NCBI GenBank assembly: GCA_037157565.1
Contig: JAZHRO010000019.1
Coordinates: forward strand, 23,954,001 to 24,018,000
Direction: 5' to 3'
DNA from: Thalassia testudinum
Lineage: Eukaryota > Streptophyta > Magnoliopsida > Alismatales > Hydrocharitaceae
Length of the DNA: 64,000 nt
Position 1 is the stretch's first letter; every line of letters begins with the position of its first letter. The notes beneath the pieces were generated by a model. The model searched no databases. It was not told the DNA's origin and was given only the letters and a program-made list of their open reading frames with translations. Positions 50,756-60,367 of this stretch are shown here, piece by piece. The translations under genes were made by a program, and so were the position numbers.

Positions 50756-51790
50756 AGAAAAACTGTGGTGCAATAGGGAAGGGGGCCAGGTTGGTGGCTT
50801 GGGATGAGGTTTGCAACCCCTTGAAGGAGGGAGGCTTAGGGGTTAGAGATCTTGCTATTGTGAATGATAGTTTCTTGCCCAAGTGGATAAATAGGCTTTT
50901 TGAGCGTAGGCAGGACCTCCTTGGACAGGTTATGAAGGCATCCTATGGGCAGAGGTTGTGTTGGAACCTACTGTCGGCACCTTTGTCGGGCACATCTGAT
51001 TTTTTGAGAGGTCTTCGACAAGTGTTGCTTAAGGTGCAACTATGCAATGTCTTTTTTTTGCCTTATGTAGGCTCAGGCAACGTGTTCTGCTTTTAGACGG
51101 GTGATTAGATGGGTCAGGGGAGGCAAAATGATAGATTTCCATGGCTTTTTGCTATGGCAAGTGATAAGGAGATGACGGTAGTAGATTGCTAGGAGGGGTT
51201 TTGGTGCCTCACTTTTGTGGGTAATATGTCAGATTAAAGGATTCAGGAGCTTCAAATGTTGTTGTAAGAGTTGGAGGGCTTCCAGCTGTGGGGAGTGGAC
51301 TTTTTTGTTCGGGATAAGAGTAATTTTTCAGTGTAGGGAAGCTTATAGGAGGCTGAGGAATGTGGGGTAGGGAGCAGATTTTGATCTCATCAGAGATTAC
51401 AGGCAGATTTGGACAACTGGCTGCCCGTTAAAAATTAAAATCTTTGCGTGACTGCTCATAAGGGGTCACTAGATGATGAGGATGTGGAAAGCGAGATGGG
51501 CATTGGACCCAAAGACACTTTTTTCTCTGTGGAGAAGGAAATGAAGACATTAATCACTTATTTTTCATTTACTTGCATTTGACGCAAGTCTAAAGTCATT
51601 TTCGGTAGAGCTGGATTCTATATGATAGCAATGATGACTTCTAGGCCTCATACAGGGGGGAGGTCAATGCATTCAGGACAAAAAAGGAGAAAGCCAAGGC
51701 TCTATCAATCCTTTGGGGCATATGGCTTGGAAGGAGGCGATCTTGCATAGTCGATGTCTTCTTGGCTGAGCTATTGGCCTCTGCTTCGTG
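50756..51790 (+). pseudogene. L1 LINE 3' fragment (LINE-1a)
   Basis: A frame at 50791 gives LVAWDEVCNPLKEGGLGVRD then LAIVNDSFLPKWINRLFERR, the region after RT in plant L1. Next a decayed zf-RVT (LKIKIFA..., NEDINHLFF at about 51420-51560) and AKALSILWGIWLGRRRSC (about 51690-51740), the usual C-terminal stretch. No poly-A tail at the end. The 5' part is missing. Confidence 0.7.
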
Positions 51791-51836
51791 GTAGCTGGAA
51801 GAGGCTGTGGTTGCGATTTTCGATAGGCTTTGAAGG

Positions 51837-52571
51837 TTGATTGTTCTCCACGATGGGTTGTCGGCTTGTGTGGTGGGTCATGGCGTGGTGGTAGTGCTGG
51901 AGGCTTGGATTGTGGCTAGAGGGGATGTTGTGCTTATGACGGTCGTGGAGCTTGTGGCGTGTCATTCGGCACTGTCGCAGGTGGTGTCTCGCTTGGAACC
52001 AAAGGGGTGGGGGCAAAGGGGGAATTTTGCCTTTGGACGGTTGGAGTTTTCGAGTTGCGACACTTTGGTTAGGGAGAGACTTGATTTGAGGATTTCTTCT
52101 GATGTGGAGGGGCTGGCGGGGCCTGCTGAGGTGAGTCCCATGATTCTTGATTTTGAGGGGCCTACCCTAATTTCATCACCTTTGGTTACGTCAGATGAGG
52201 TGGGCCCTGAGCCCAATATCTTTTTATGGTCCTTTGGTATTTTTACTCCCTGCTCTGAAGATGCTGGTCATGAACCCTCAAGTGCAGATCTGGATTTAAT
52301 AGGGGGTTCTTTGGACTCGGTAGGGTTTGATGCGGACTCCTAGGCCTTGATTCCAGTAGGGGGTAACGTAGGCGGGACCTTAGGCCAGCTGAGGGGGGAT
52401 GATGGGGTTGGAGCGTGTTTGGGGACCTTTGGTGGTGGTGATTATTGCGACCTCAGGGATGTTGGCCTAGATGTGGGGGTTGGCAAGTCCCTCGGAGGCT
52501 TCCGTCACCGTGTAGAGGTTGTTGCCGATCTTGTGTTGCTAGCTTCTGATGGCTTGGATGGGTGGTCCTAA
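51837..52571 (+). pseudogene. LINE-1b ORF1 C-terminal region
   Basis: A 168-codon frame (51837-52343) rich in Asp, Glu, Gly and Ser: LDLRISSDVEGLAGP, LVTSDEVGPEPNIFLW. It continues after a stop at 52347-52571. Plant L1 ORF1 proteins have such a low-complexity tail before the endonuclease ORF. No DUF4283 or knuckle is visible, so it is 5' truncated. Confidence 0.5.
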
Positions 52572-52836
52572 GAGGATCCTCTCACCTCTTAGGGGTCATG
52601 GCGGGTGGTAAGGGTGGGTGGTGGCCTCGGAAGAGGGGAAATATGCTCAGGCTAGGTATGTTTAGAAATCCGAGACTCGTTTATAGGTGGAAGCGGTGAA
52701 GGAAGCCACGAAGCTCAGTTGGGTCCATCGAGGTCGGAGAGGTGGTGGGGCTTGATTCAACTGTGATGAAGGTTGCTCTAGTGGTCTGTGCTAGGCCTTG
52801 CGAGGGGCTGATGTGGTGGTCACGTTGGTTCTTGAT

Positions 52837-53830
52837 GGTTAGAGTATTATCATGGAATGTTCGGGGTCTTCAAGACCAAGATCGGAAGGAGTGATTCTAG
52901 AGGTTGCTTTTGATTGGAGGGCTAATTTTTGACTCCTATGGGAAATGAAGCTAGAGAACCTTGATGAGAGGGTCAGAAGGCAGTTGGGGGGCTGTGCTTT
53001 TTTTGGTTTCCTGCATGTGGACTTGGTGGGCAAATTGGGGGGATTGTTGATGATGTGGAATGATGCCAATTTTGAGTTGTTGTGACATGAGGAGGGGAGA
53101 TGGACTTTGATTGGTGCTTTTAAATGTGCCTGATGGGATGGCACTCTTGATAACTATTGTTTTTGCTCCTTGTGACGACTTGTTGCGCTTGATGCTTTAG
53201 GAAGAGATTGAGCGAGGGAGATTTTGTTGAAGGGGGTTATGGCTCTTTGGGGGAGATTTTAATGCAAGCCTTTCTACAAGGGATAAGCTTGACAATAGGT
53301 TTAATCGGGTAATGGAGGCTTTTATGAGTGTAGTGGCTAAACTTGAGCTTTATGATGTTTCCATTTTTGGCGCGAGGTTTACTTGGAGGAGCATGAATGG
53401 TGCCAGGTCTAAGATGGATCGTTTCTTCTTGGTGAGTCTTGCGGAGCACTTTCACCTTGCAGAGGGTTCCCCGCAGCATCGACCTTTTTCCAACCATGCG
53501 CCTCTTATGTAGTACTCCAGGGAGGGTGCTTTTGTTTTCGCTTATTTCAAATTCGATAGTTCCTGGTTGGAATCGAGATTCAAGGACTTTCTTGTAGAGA
53601 ACTGGAGGCAGTGCAAGAGGGGACGACCACGAGGACGTCCGTTGCTAGAATGCTATACTCGTGGAATGAACTCATGGAGTACAAGAAGGAAATTCGACGT
53701 AGGTGGGAGGTTGTCAGGGAGGAGGCTCTTAAGGCGGATTCTTCGCTTGACAGGGTGGAGGATGGTAGGGATCTTACTGTGGTGGAGGTGGAGGAGAGGA
53801 AAAGGTTACAATAGGTGGTGTTATAGGAGG
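52837..53830 (+). pseudogene. LINE-1b endonuclease
   Basis: VRVLSWNVRGLQDQDRKE near 52841 is the start motif of L1 AP-type endonucleases. Further on: WLFGGDFNASLSTRDK (about 53250), YDVSIFGARFTWRSMNGARS and KMDRFFLVSLAEHF (53340-53450), FSNHAPL (catalytic S-x-H). Several frames and stops. Confidence 0.8.
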
Positions 53831-53863
53831 ACTTGAAAAGGGAGATTGATTAGAGGTAATAAC

Positions 53864-54620
53864 AAGGTTTTAAGTGTCGATATCAATGTTGTGTCAATAA
53901 ATTTTCAAGTACGTGTATTGAAGGCACACCGAGTGCACGTCGTGGAAATGCCTACATTTCGACCTCAAGTTATCGAGGTTATTGACGACTTGAAAATTAT
54001 ACATGTCGAGGGCACGCTAACGGTGTGTTGGGTATGCTGACAAATTCACTTAAATGATTAAAATTGTAAGTAAATCACAAATTATTAACTTAAAACCTTA
54101 AAATGTTATGCAAAAAGGGCATACATGTAAAAAAGATAAGTGTTGAATTAATACATAATCAAATAAAGTAGTCTTTATCAACTTGAAGTTTGAAGTAGTT
54201 GGTAGTGATATGTTATTAAGACTTATGATCTTAGGAAATTACCTAATTATGACATTCAGAAAGTTAAAATATAAGGTCGTTGTGAATCATAAAAGCCATT
54301 GAATGTGTGCAACCAATATTGGTCACCATTTGCGCTTTTTGTTCAGCCTGCTTGCTGTGCAACATCGACCACTTCTACCTCCTCTGGTGTCACTCGATCA
54401 CTCGCGACCCTCCACTACCACCTTGTGCTGTTGTCAACCTCCTCTGACGGACCCTTGAGCAGCAGTAGCAGCAACATGTAGTAGTAGCAGCAGTAAGGCA
54501 TAGACAAAATATGTACAGGTGAGGCTATTGAGAGGTTATCAAGGTTATTGTCGGCATTATCGATGGCACACCTGTATATAGACAATTATTGCATGTCTAT
54601 ATGGCCATCCTTAAAACCCT
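53864..54620. mobile_element. hAT-like MITE, copy 2 (757 bp)
   Basis: Ends AAGGTTTTAAGTGTC and (reverse) AGGGTTTTAAGGATG. Flanks GTAATAAC (53856-53863) and ATTATAAC (54621-54628), 6 of 8. Shares GTCGAGGGCACGCT, CACACCG and CGTGGAAATGCC words with the MITE at 15529-15910. It interrupts LINE-1b. The AT-rich centre has no coding capacity. Confidence 0.65.
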
Positions 54621-54689
54621 ATTATAACTGGCTTGTCGTTAGCATGCTATCAGCAACTTGATCATTAGGCAATGGTCTAGACAACTCTA

Positions 54690-57150
54690 GCTAAGGGAGT
54701 ATGATGCTAATACCTAATCTTTCCAGTTGGATGGTTCTTGGAGGAGATCGAACCTCATCAATTCCATTAAAATTGGGGAAGATGTGCTGGTGGGGAGGGA
54801 GGATGCGGCAGGGGCATTGAGAGATCATTTCCATGAATTTACTAGGAGGGTTGGGGACCCTGGGTGTGGTCAACCAGGATATTCCCATGGTGTAGGAGGA
54901 GGATGAAATTGAGTTGGTTAAGGAAATTTCCGAGGAGGTCTCTGTTATGCGTGGTTTGAAGGTTGAGGGCTCATTGGGCCTGGATGGTCTCCAGGTTATC
55001 CTTTTTAAGGAATTTTTGGGGGTGGTGAAGGATGACTTTATGGCCATGGTTAAGGAATTTGAGGTTGGTAATGCTAGGTTTGAGAAGGTTCACAGGTTCT
55101 TCCTGTTCTTGCTACCAAAGAAGTTAAGAGCGAAGGAGGTTGATGACTATAGGCTTATAGCTTTATTAAACGTAGCCTATCTCATTATTGCGAAGGTCTT
55201 GGCAAATGGGCTAAGGAGAGTTGTATCGAGATTGTTGGTTCGACACAATTAGCTTTTATATGTGGAAGGTTGCTCTAGGAGTCTTTCGCCTTGGTTGACG
55301 AGATGCTAGCCTCTTGGCATAGGACTGGGGAGAAGGGATTCCTTTGGAAAGTGGATTTTGCCAAGGCTTATGATTTCCTATCTTGGTTGTATGATTGTAT
55401 CTTTGGCAGGTCCTTCAATGTAGAAGATTTCTTAAGGCTTGGATTGCTTGGATTACATCACAATGACTTCTTTCTCTGTGTTGGTAAATGGTAGGTCGGG
55501 TGGTGGATGGATCCAACCTTAGAGGGTGATTAGGAAGGGTTGTCCCTTGGTGCCTCTCTTGTTTATTATTGCAATGGACACCTTGACATTGATGTTCGCA
55601 GGGCTTGTTTTGGGAGCCTCATCTCCATCTCTACTCTGGTGGGGGACAGCTCCCTGGTAACTCCTATTGTTTAATACGTAGGCGATACCCTGTTCTTTAT
55701 TGAGGGGGGAGTGGTGGAAGCAGAGCATTTAGGGGCTTTAGTGCGCATTTTCAGTAGCATGTCTAGTTTAGGGGTTAACTATGGGAAGTCTTCGTTGATC
55801 ACTTTCATCATGACGGATGGGGAGGTTGCAATCGTGTATGCTTCCTTGCGGATGAGCCTGGCACACCTTCCTCTCATATACTTGGGGTTGCTGTTGAAGG
55901 GAAAGATGATGATGGTTGGAGATTGGTTACCTTTGGTGGATAAATGTGAGAGGAGACTGGTTGACTAAAGGTGGTGAGTTCTCTCTAGGGTGGGCCTCCT
56001 CATGTTGCTCAAATTTGTCCTCTCGACCATCCATGTTTTCTACTATGTCTTGAGGTCACTGAAGAACGTGTTGAAGAAGATTGACATCATTAGGAGAAGA
56101 TTCTTCTTGAAGGGAGCGAACCTTGAGGGGGGAATTGTAACCTTGGTCTAGTGGGATTTGTAGGTCAGTTGATCAGGAGGGGTATGGGTGTGCTCTATTT
56201 GCATGACTTTTGTGATGTTCTGTCATAGTGGGTGGTAATGTTGCTTTAGAATCGAGACTTGATGTGGCACAGTTTGATGTGGTACTCTTATGGCTCTTTG
56301 GTGGATTGGTTGGGCAGACCCACTATTTCAAGGGGGTCTTTTGCGTTTCGGAGAGGGATTGTTGAGGTGATGCGATGGGTGATGCAGTTTTTTCGACCTA
56401 TTTTGGGTGATGGGTGTACTTTCTGCTTTTGGGAGAGGATGATTGGATGGGTTTAGGTGCTTTGTCTGCGGCTTACCTACATTTGTATGCCTTGTTGGGA
56501 GACATGTTTTCTTGTGGTTGCAAAGGTCTGGGATGCGTCATCTCCAACAGGGGGTGGTGCTTCGGCAACAAGGTTGGATGGGCGGTTGGCAGAGGTGAGA
56601 GCTCATTAATTCGAGTAGCTCTTATTGGCCATTTTGAATTTTCTTCGAGGGAGGGAAGCTCAGATGTAGTGACTTGGCAGTTGGGTAGCTTTACAATGAG
56701 AAAGGCCTACAATTTGCTTCGTAGCGAGATGATACATGACGACCCTTACCTGAGACTTGATTGTTTGCTCCTCTGGAAGGTGAAAGTTTCACTCAGAATA
56801 AAGATTTTTTTGTGGCTTATTTGGCGGGTAGGTTGGTCACGAAGGTTAGGAGGAGGCTGTGGGTTGAAGGCGATGATGTGATATGCTCACTTTGTGGAAT
56901 GAAGGATGTAGATTGGTTGCACCTTTTCTTGGGTTGTGACTTTGTCAGGGAGGTATTTGTGTGGTTGTTGCTGTTGTGCCCTTTTCTCTCGGGTGGTGAG
57001 TTTTGGCACTTTTTCCGAGTTGGTGCTTGGGTGGACCCTCTTGTTCGGGCCAAGGTGGCTACTGTGTTGTGGTGTGTATGGAAGCAAAGAAATGGGGCAA
57101 TTTTCGGTGTGGAGGGGAGGGGGGGGGGTGGGGCGATGAAAATGTTGTAA
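54690..57150 (+). pseudogene. LINE-1b reverse transcriptase and zf-RVT
   Basis: EIELVKEISEEVSVMRGLKV, GSLGLDGLQVILFKEFLG and KEVDDYRLIALLNVAYLIIA (54900-55210) are RT motifs 0-2. FLWKVDFAKAYDFLSW follows at about 55338. The expected FADD box reads YVGDTLFF at about 55677-55700: the first catalytic Asp is Gly. At 56680-57150: FTMRKAYNLLR, LWKVKVSLRIKIFLWLIWR, CSLCGMKDVDWLHLFLGCDF (zf-RVT, C-x2-C...H-x4-C). Many stops; inactive. Confidence 0.8.
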
Positions 57151-57270
57151 GGGAGGCTTCTTCTTTGTCAAATTTCTAGACTAAATTTTTGGAACCCTTT
57201 CCTTTCGGTGGAATGGAATATTGGTGATGGTCACTGATCTCCGGTAGCCATCCTTTTTTCCTTTGAAAAG

Positions 57271-58117
57271 ATAAAACATATTTTTATGACTTTACCGATC
57301 CTTCGATTTATGCCTTAGGACTTTGTTAAGGCCATAGATTGTTATTTTTAGCTTACACACATATTCTCCCTTGACCACATATCTAGGTACTTGGGACATG
57401 TACACCTCATTGAGATCATCATATAAGAATGCATTCTGCCATTTAGTTGAAAAAGTGGCCACAAAATGATCAGTATAGAATTAAGATGAGCAACCGGTGA
57501 GAACTTGTTGAAATAGTCAATCCTACAAGTTTGAATTTAACTTTTGGCCATTGGTTGGACTTATTCTTCCAATTGTTCCATTTGGTATGCCCATTTTTAA
57601 TCAACTATAGCAGCACATTGGGATGTGGGACTACCTCTCACATTTCATGGAAAGAGTGCATCAATCTCCTTGTTCATAGGTTGCTTCCAGCTTGGATCCT
57701 GCCCAACCTCAATATGTTTTCTTGGAATGATAGGGTTAGCGATAGTTGTAGAGTTTCTCAATGAAGAGTTAGGTCTTTATCTGCAGTATAATGACGCATA
57801 GGGTGATGAATATATGTTCTTAACACCTTCCTTAGGGGTATGGCTGTTGGAGTAGTATCTGGAGTAGAATCTGACAGTGTTGATAAGTGAGATAGCTTGT
57901 CATCAGAGACGTTGGCATGTAAAAATGGCAGTGAAACAAAAGAAATGGGAGTAGTTTCCTGCTGGATCATAACTGCGATGTCTTTTGGGTTTTAGAGTAG
58001 CCAAGGAGGACATCACTATTTGAGGAGAGTTCATCAGAGACAGCAAACATATGAACAAATAAATGCAACCAAGTGTATAAAGTTAAACTAAACAAGTCAT
58101 AGTTTAATCGCAATAGT
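57271..58117 (-). pseudogene. Copia-3 RT start and linker
   Basis: The - strand has FCGHFFN and YVVKGEN-like pieces with a decayed K-x-x-I-Y-G-L-x-x-S-P-K-A stretch at about 57360-57310, then to the right a linker with YALH-like end and SDVLLGYSK near 58010. This is the region between integrase and RT. Frameshifted. Confidence 0.55.
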
Positions 58118-58337
58118 TTGAGACGGATATCATCCTTTTGGGTGGACTCTGTGGATGACTTGTGGGGGCATTTGGGAGTGGCATCTAGGTGGACTTTGGC
58201 ACGGGACAAGGATTGTGCGGCTTTGTGGTCAATTTGGCTACAACGAAATGGGGTTATTTTTCATAGGGAAAGGACTTGGAGTGAAAGTGGTGCAAGGGAA
58301 CCTTTCTCTTTTTCATTTTTTTTGTCCCAACACATGT
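58118..58337 (+). pseudogene. L1 LINE 3' scrap
   Basis: A frame reads FWVDSVDDLWGHLGVASR, then LWSIWLQRNGVIFHRERTW: the C-terminal end of plant L1 ORF2, followed by a T-rich 3' part near 58300-58325. 5' truncated, about 200 bp. Confidence 0.6.
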
Positions 58338-58410
58338 AACTTGGTAGCTTTTGCTGGGTGGTTATCATCGGGATAACCACCTTTTCTTTTTCAAAAAAAA
58401 CTTGGTAGCT
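58338..58410. repeat. 49-bp LINE-tail micro-insertion with 12-bp target duplication
   Basis: AACTTGGTAGCT at 58338-58349 and again at 58399-58410, identical. The insert (58350-58398) carries GGTTATCATCGGGATAACCA then CCTTTTCTTTTTC and an A-run: the last about 45 bases of an L1 plus its tail. Confidence 0.85.
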
Positions 58411-58667
58411 CCGAAAGTGGTAATGAAGCACATGACTAATGACCGAGTGGTCATTCTTTTCCTTTCTAGAAAAAAAAAGGATTATTATCCTTTAGAAGAA
58501 ATGAACATGTTGATCAAATATGTAGTGGTAAGAATTGCATCCCTCCTGGAATGCATATGAACTCTCGTAAAAATAAGAGCCCTAGCATTGTTGAAAATGC
58601 TTACGAACTCTCTTTGAGCCACACCATTTTGCTATGAAACTATAGGGATGTGGTTCAATGATACTCC
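58411..58667 (-). pseudogene. Copia-3 integrase remnant
   Basis: The - strand from 58660: QNGVAQRE, NNARALIFTRVHMHS, RRDAILT: the integrase stretch Q-N-G-V-A-E-R, A-R-A-L, then W-x-x-A-V-x-T-A. Copia-4 is inserted directly before it, with ACTCC (58663-58667) as the left flank. Confidence 0.65.
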
Positions 58668-58797
58668 TGTTAGGATCGAAATGACATGGCTTTATTCAGA
58701 GAAATCCTGTGCCTTTATATAGAGAGGCTCAGAGAGAATTACAAGTATACCCTTTCACTACAAATAATAATAAAAAACACCTGTATATAACTCAACA
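58668..58797 (-). repeat. Copia-4 3' LTR (130 bp)
   Basis: + strand TGTTAGGATCGAAATGACAT to ATAACTCAACA; TATATAGAGAGG inside. Bounded on the right by the polypurine tract. Partner LTR is outside the window. Confidence 0.7.
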
Positions 58798-58804
58798 CTT
58801 CCTC

Positions 58805-59915
58805 TCAAGCTGGAGCATAAACATCAAACATGCTCAGCTTAGAACAAATATAGTGTAATCCTTTCTTGGGAAGTGCTTTAGTGAAGATATCTGCAAGTTG
58901 GTCTTCAGTGCATATGTAGGGTGTAGAAATCTTCTTAGCTACAATGGCCTCTTTGGTGAATTGACAATCCATTTCAATATATTTGATTCTCTCATGGAAA
59001 GCTGGATTATTTGCAATAAAGGTGGCGGCCTTGTTGTCACAGTGCATTGAAATAGGATCAGATATCTGTACTCCAAAGTCTTCTAGAATGGAACGAACCC
59101 AGAGTAGCTCACAAGTAGTTTTAAGACATGGTTCTATATTTATACTCAACATTAGATCTAGATACGATTGCTTGTTTCTTACTTCTCCATATAACCAGAT
59201 TGCCTTCAACAAGTGCACAGTATCCTGTAGTAAATTTTTGATCCTTATGAGCGCTAGCATAGTTTGCATCAGAGTATCCACAAACATCCAAGTGTCCATT
59301 GTCTTTGAAAAGGAGTCCTTTCTTAGGTGCACTTTTCAAGTATCTGAGAATCTGGCAAACACCATCCCAGTGGACTTCTCTTGGCGATTGCATAAACTGA
59401 CTCGATCTTTCAACTGCAAAGGCAATGTCAGGACGAATAATAGTTAGATACAATAACTTACCAATTACTGCATGATATCTAGTGACATCTTGCAGTAGAG
59501 GGCTGTCCTCATCTGCAATAGGTAAAGACACATCCATGGGCATGTATGCTGGTTTGCACCCTAGCATACCCATGTCTCTCAACATGTTAAGAATGTACTT
59601 GCGTTGGGATAGTACAAGTCTTCTAGTGTGCTGCACCTCAATGCTAAGGAAATAGTTGATCGGGCCTAAATCTTTGGTAACAAACTGTGACTGTAGTATC
59701 TTCTTTATTTCCTCTATGCCTTGCTTGTTATTGCCGGTCAGAAGTATATCTACATAAACAAGTATGACTGAGCCTGCCTTTTTATGCAATGTAAAGACAG
59801 AGTGATCAACAGAAGATTTGGTGAAGCCATAGTCCTGAACCATCTTGCTGAACCTTTCAAACCAAGCTCTGGGACTTTGTTTCAGTTCATAGATAGCTTT
59901 TTTTGGTCTACACAC
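58805..59915 (-). pseudogene. Copia-4 RT C-terminal half and RNase H
   Basis: 264-codon frame (59915-59121): KKAIYELKQSPRAWFERFSK, SSVDHSVFTLH, catalytic box LVYVDILLTGNN, QSQFVTKDLGPINYFLSIEV, GKLLYLTIIRPDIAFAVERS, LRYLKSAPKKGLLF, GYSDANYASAHK. The box should read Y-V-D-D; one Asp codon is gone. A second frame (59332-58805) has LLWVRSILEDFGVQI, HCDNKAATFIANNPAFHERI and ADIFTKALPKKGL to its stop. One frameshift separates them. Confidence 0.9.
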
Positions 59916-59930
59916 CTTCTCACACTCCCC

Positions 59931-60346
59931 CTAAGTAGGGAAGCCTGGTGGTTGCTCTATGTTGACTTCCTCCTCTAAATCGACATACAAAAAGGTATTT
60001 TTGATATCAAGCTGATAGGCAGTCCAGTGCTTGTTGACAACAAGAGACAACAGTATCCAAACATAATTAAGATGAGCTACCGGGGAAAATGTCTCAAAGT
60101 AGTCAACCCCGAACGTCTGTATGTATCTTTTGGCCACCAAGCGTGCCTTGTGCCGTTCCATAATGCCATCTGGACAACTATTGAGAGTAAACACCCATCT
60201 ACATTCCACAACAGTAGCACCTGGGTGTAGATCACCAAGGTCCCACGTGCCACGGGACTGTAAAGGTGCCATCTCCTGCATTGCCAAGATCCAAGATGGA
60301 TCTCAGAAGTCCTCATGATAATCCTGTGGTACATGCACACTATCAA
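59931..60346 (-). pseudogene. Copia-4 RT N-terminal part
   Basis: The 118-codon frame 60287-59931: AMQEMAPLQSRGTWDLGDLH, RHKARLVAKRYIQTFGVDYF, ETFSPVAHL, AYQLDIKNTFLYVDLEEEVN, IEQPPGFPT then a stop. It continues rightward in another frame to solo LTR D at 60367. The - strand stop and the shift at 59931 break it from the next piece. Confidence 0.85.
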
Positions 60347-60367
60347 TGGCTAAGGAAAACTGGCGTT

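Larger units (their letters stand above)
51791..57270 (+). mobile_element. L1 LINE (LINE-1b), ORF1 tail, endonuclease, RT, zf-RVT
   Basis: Begins in ORF1 (acidic C-terminal frame 51837-52343 and beyond), then the endonuclease from 52837, RT (about 54690-55970) and zf-RVT (56640-57150). The end near 57240-57270 (CATCCTTTTTTCCTTTGAAAAG) matches the L1 end type. Split by a MITE (53864-54620). Whether 1a and 1b are two insertions or one rearranged element is unresolved. Confidence 0.75.
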
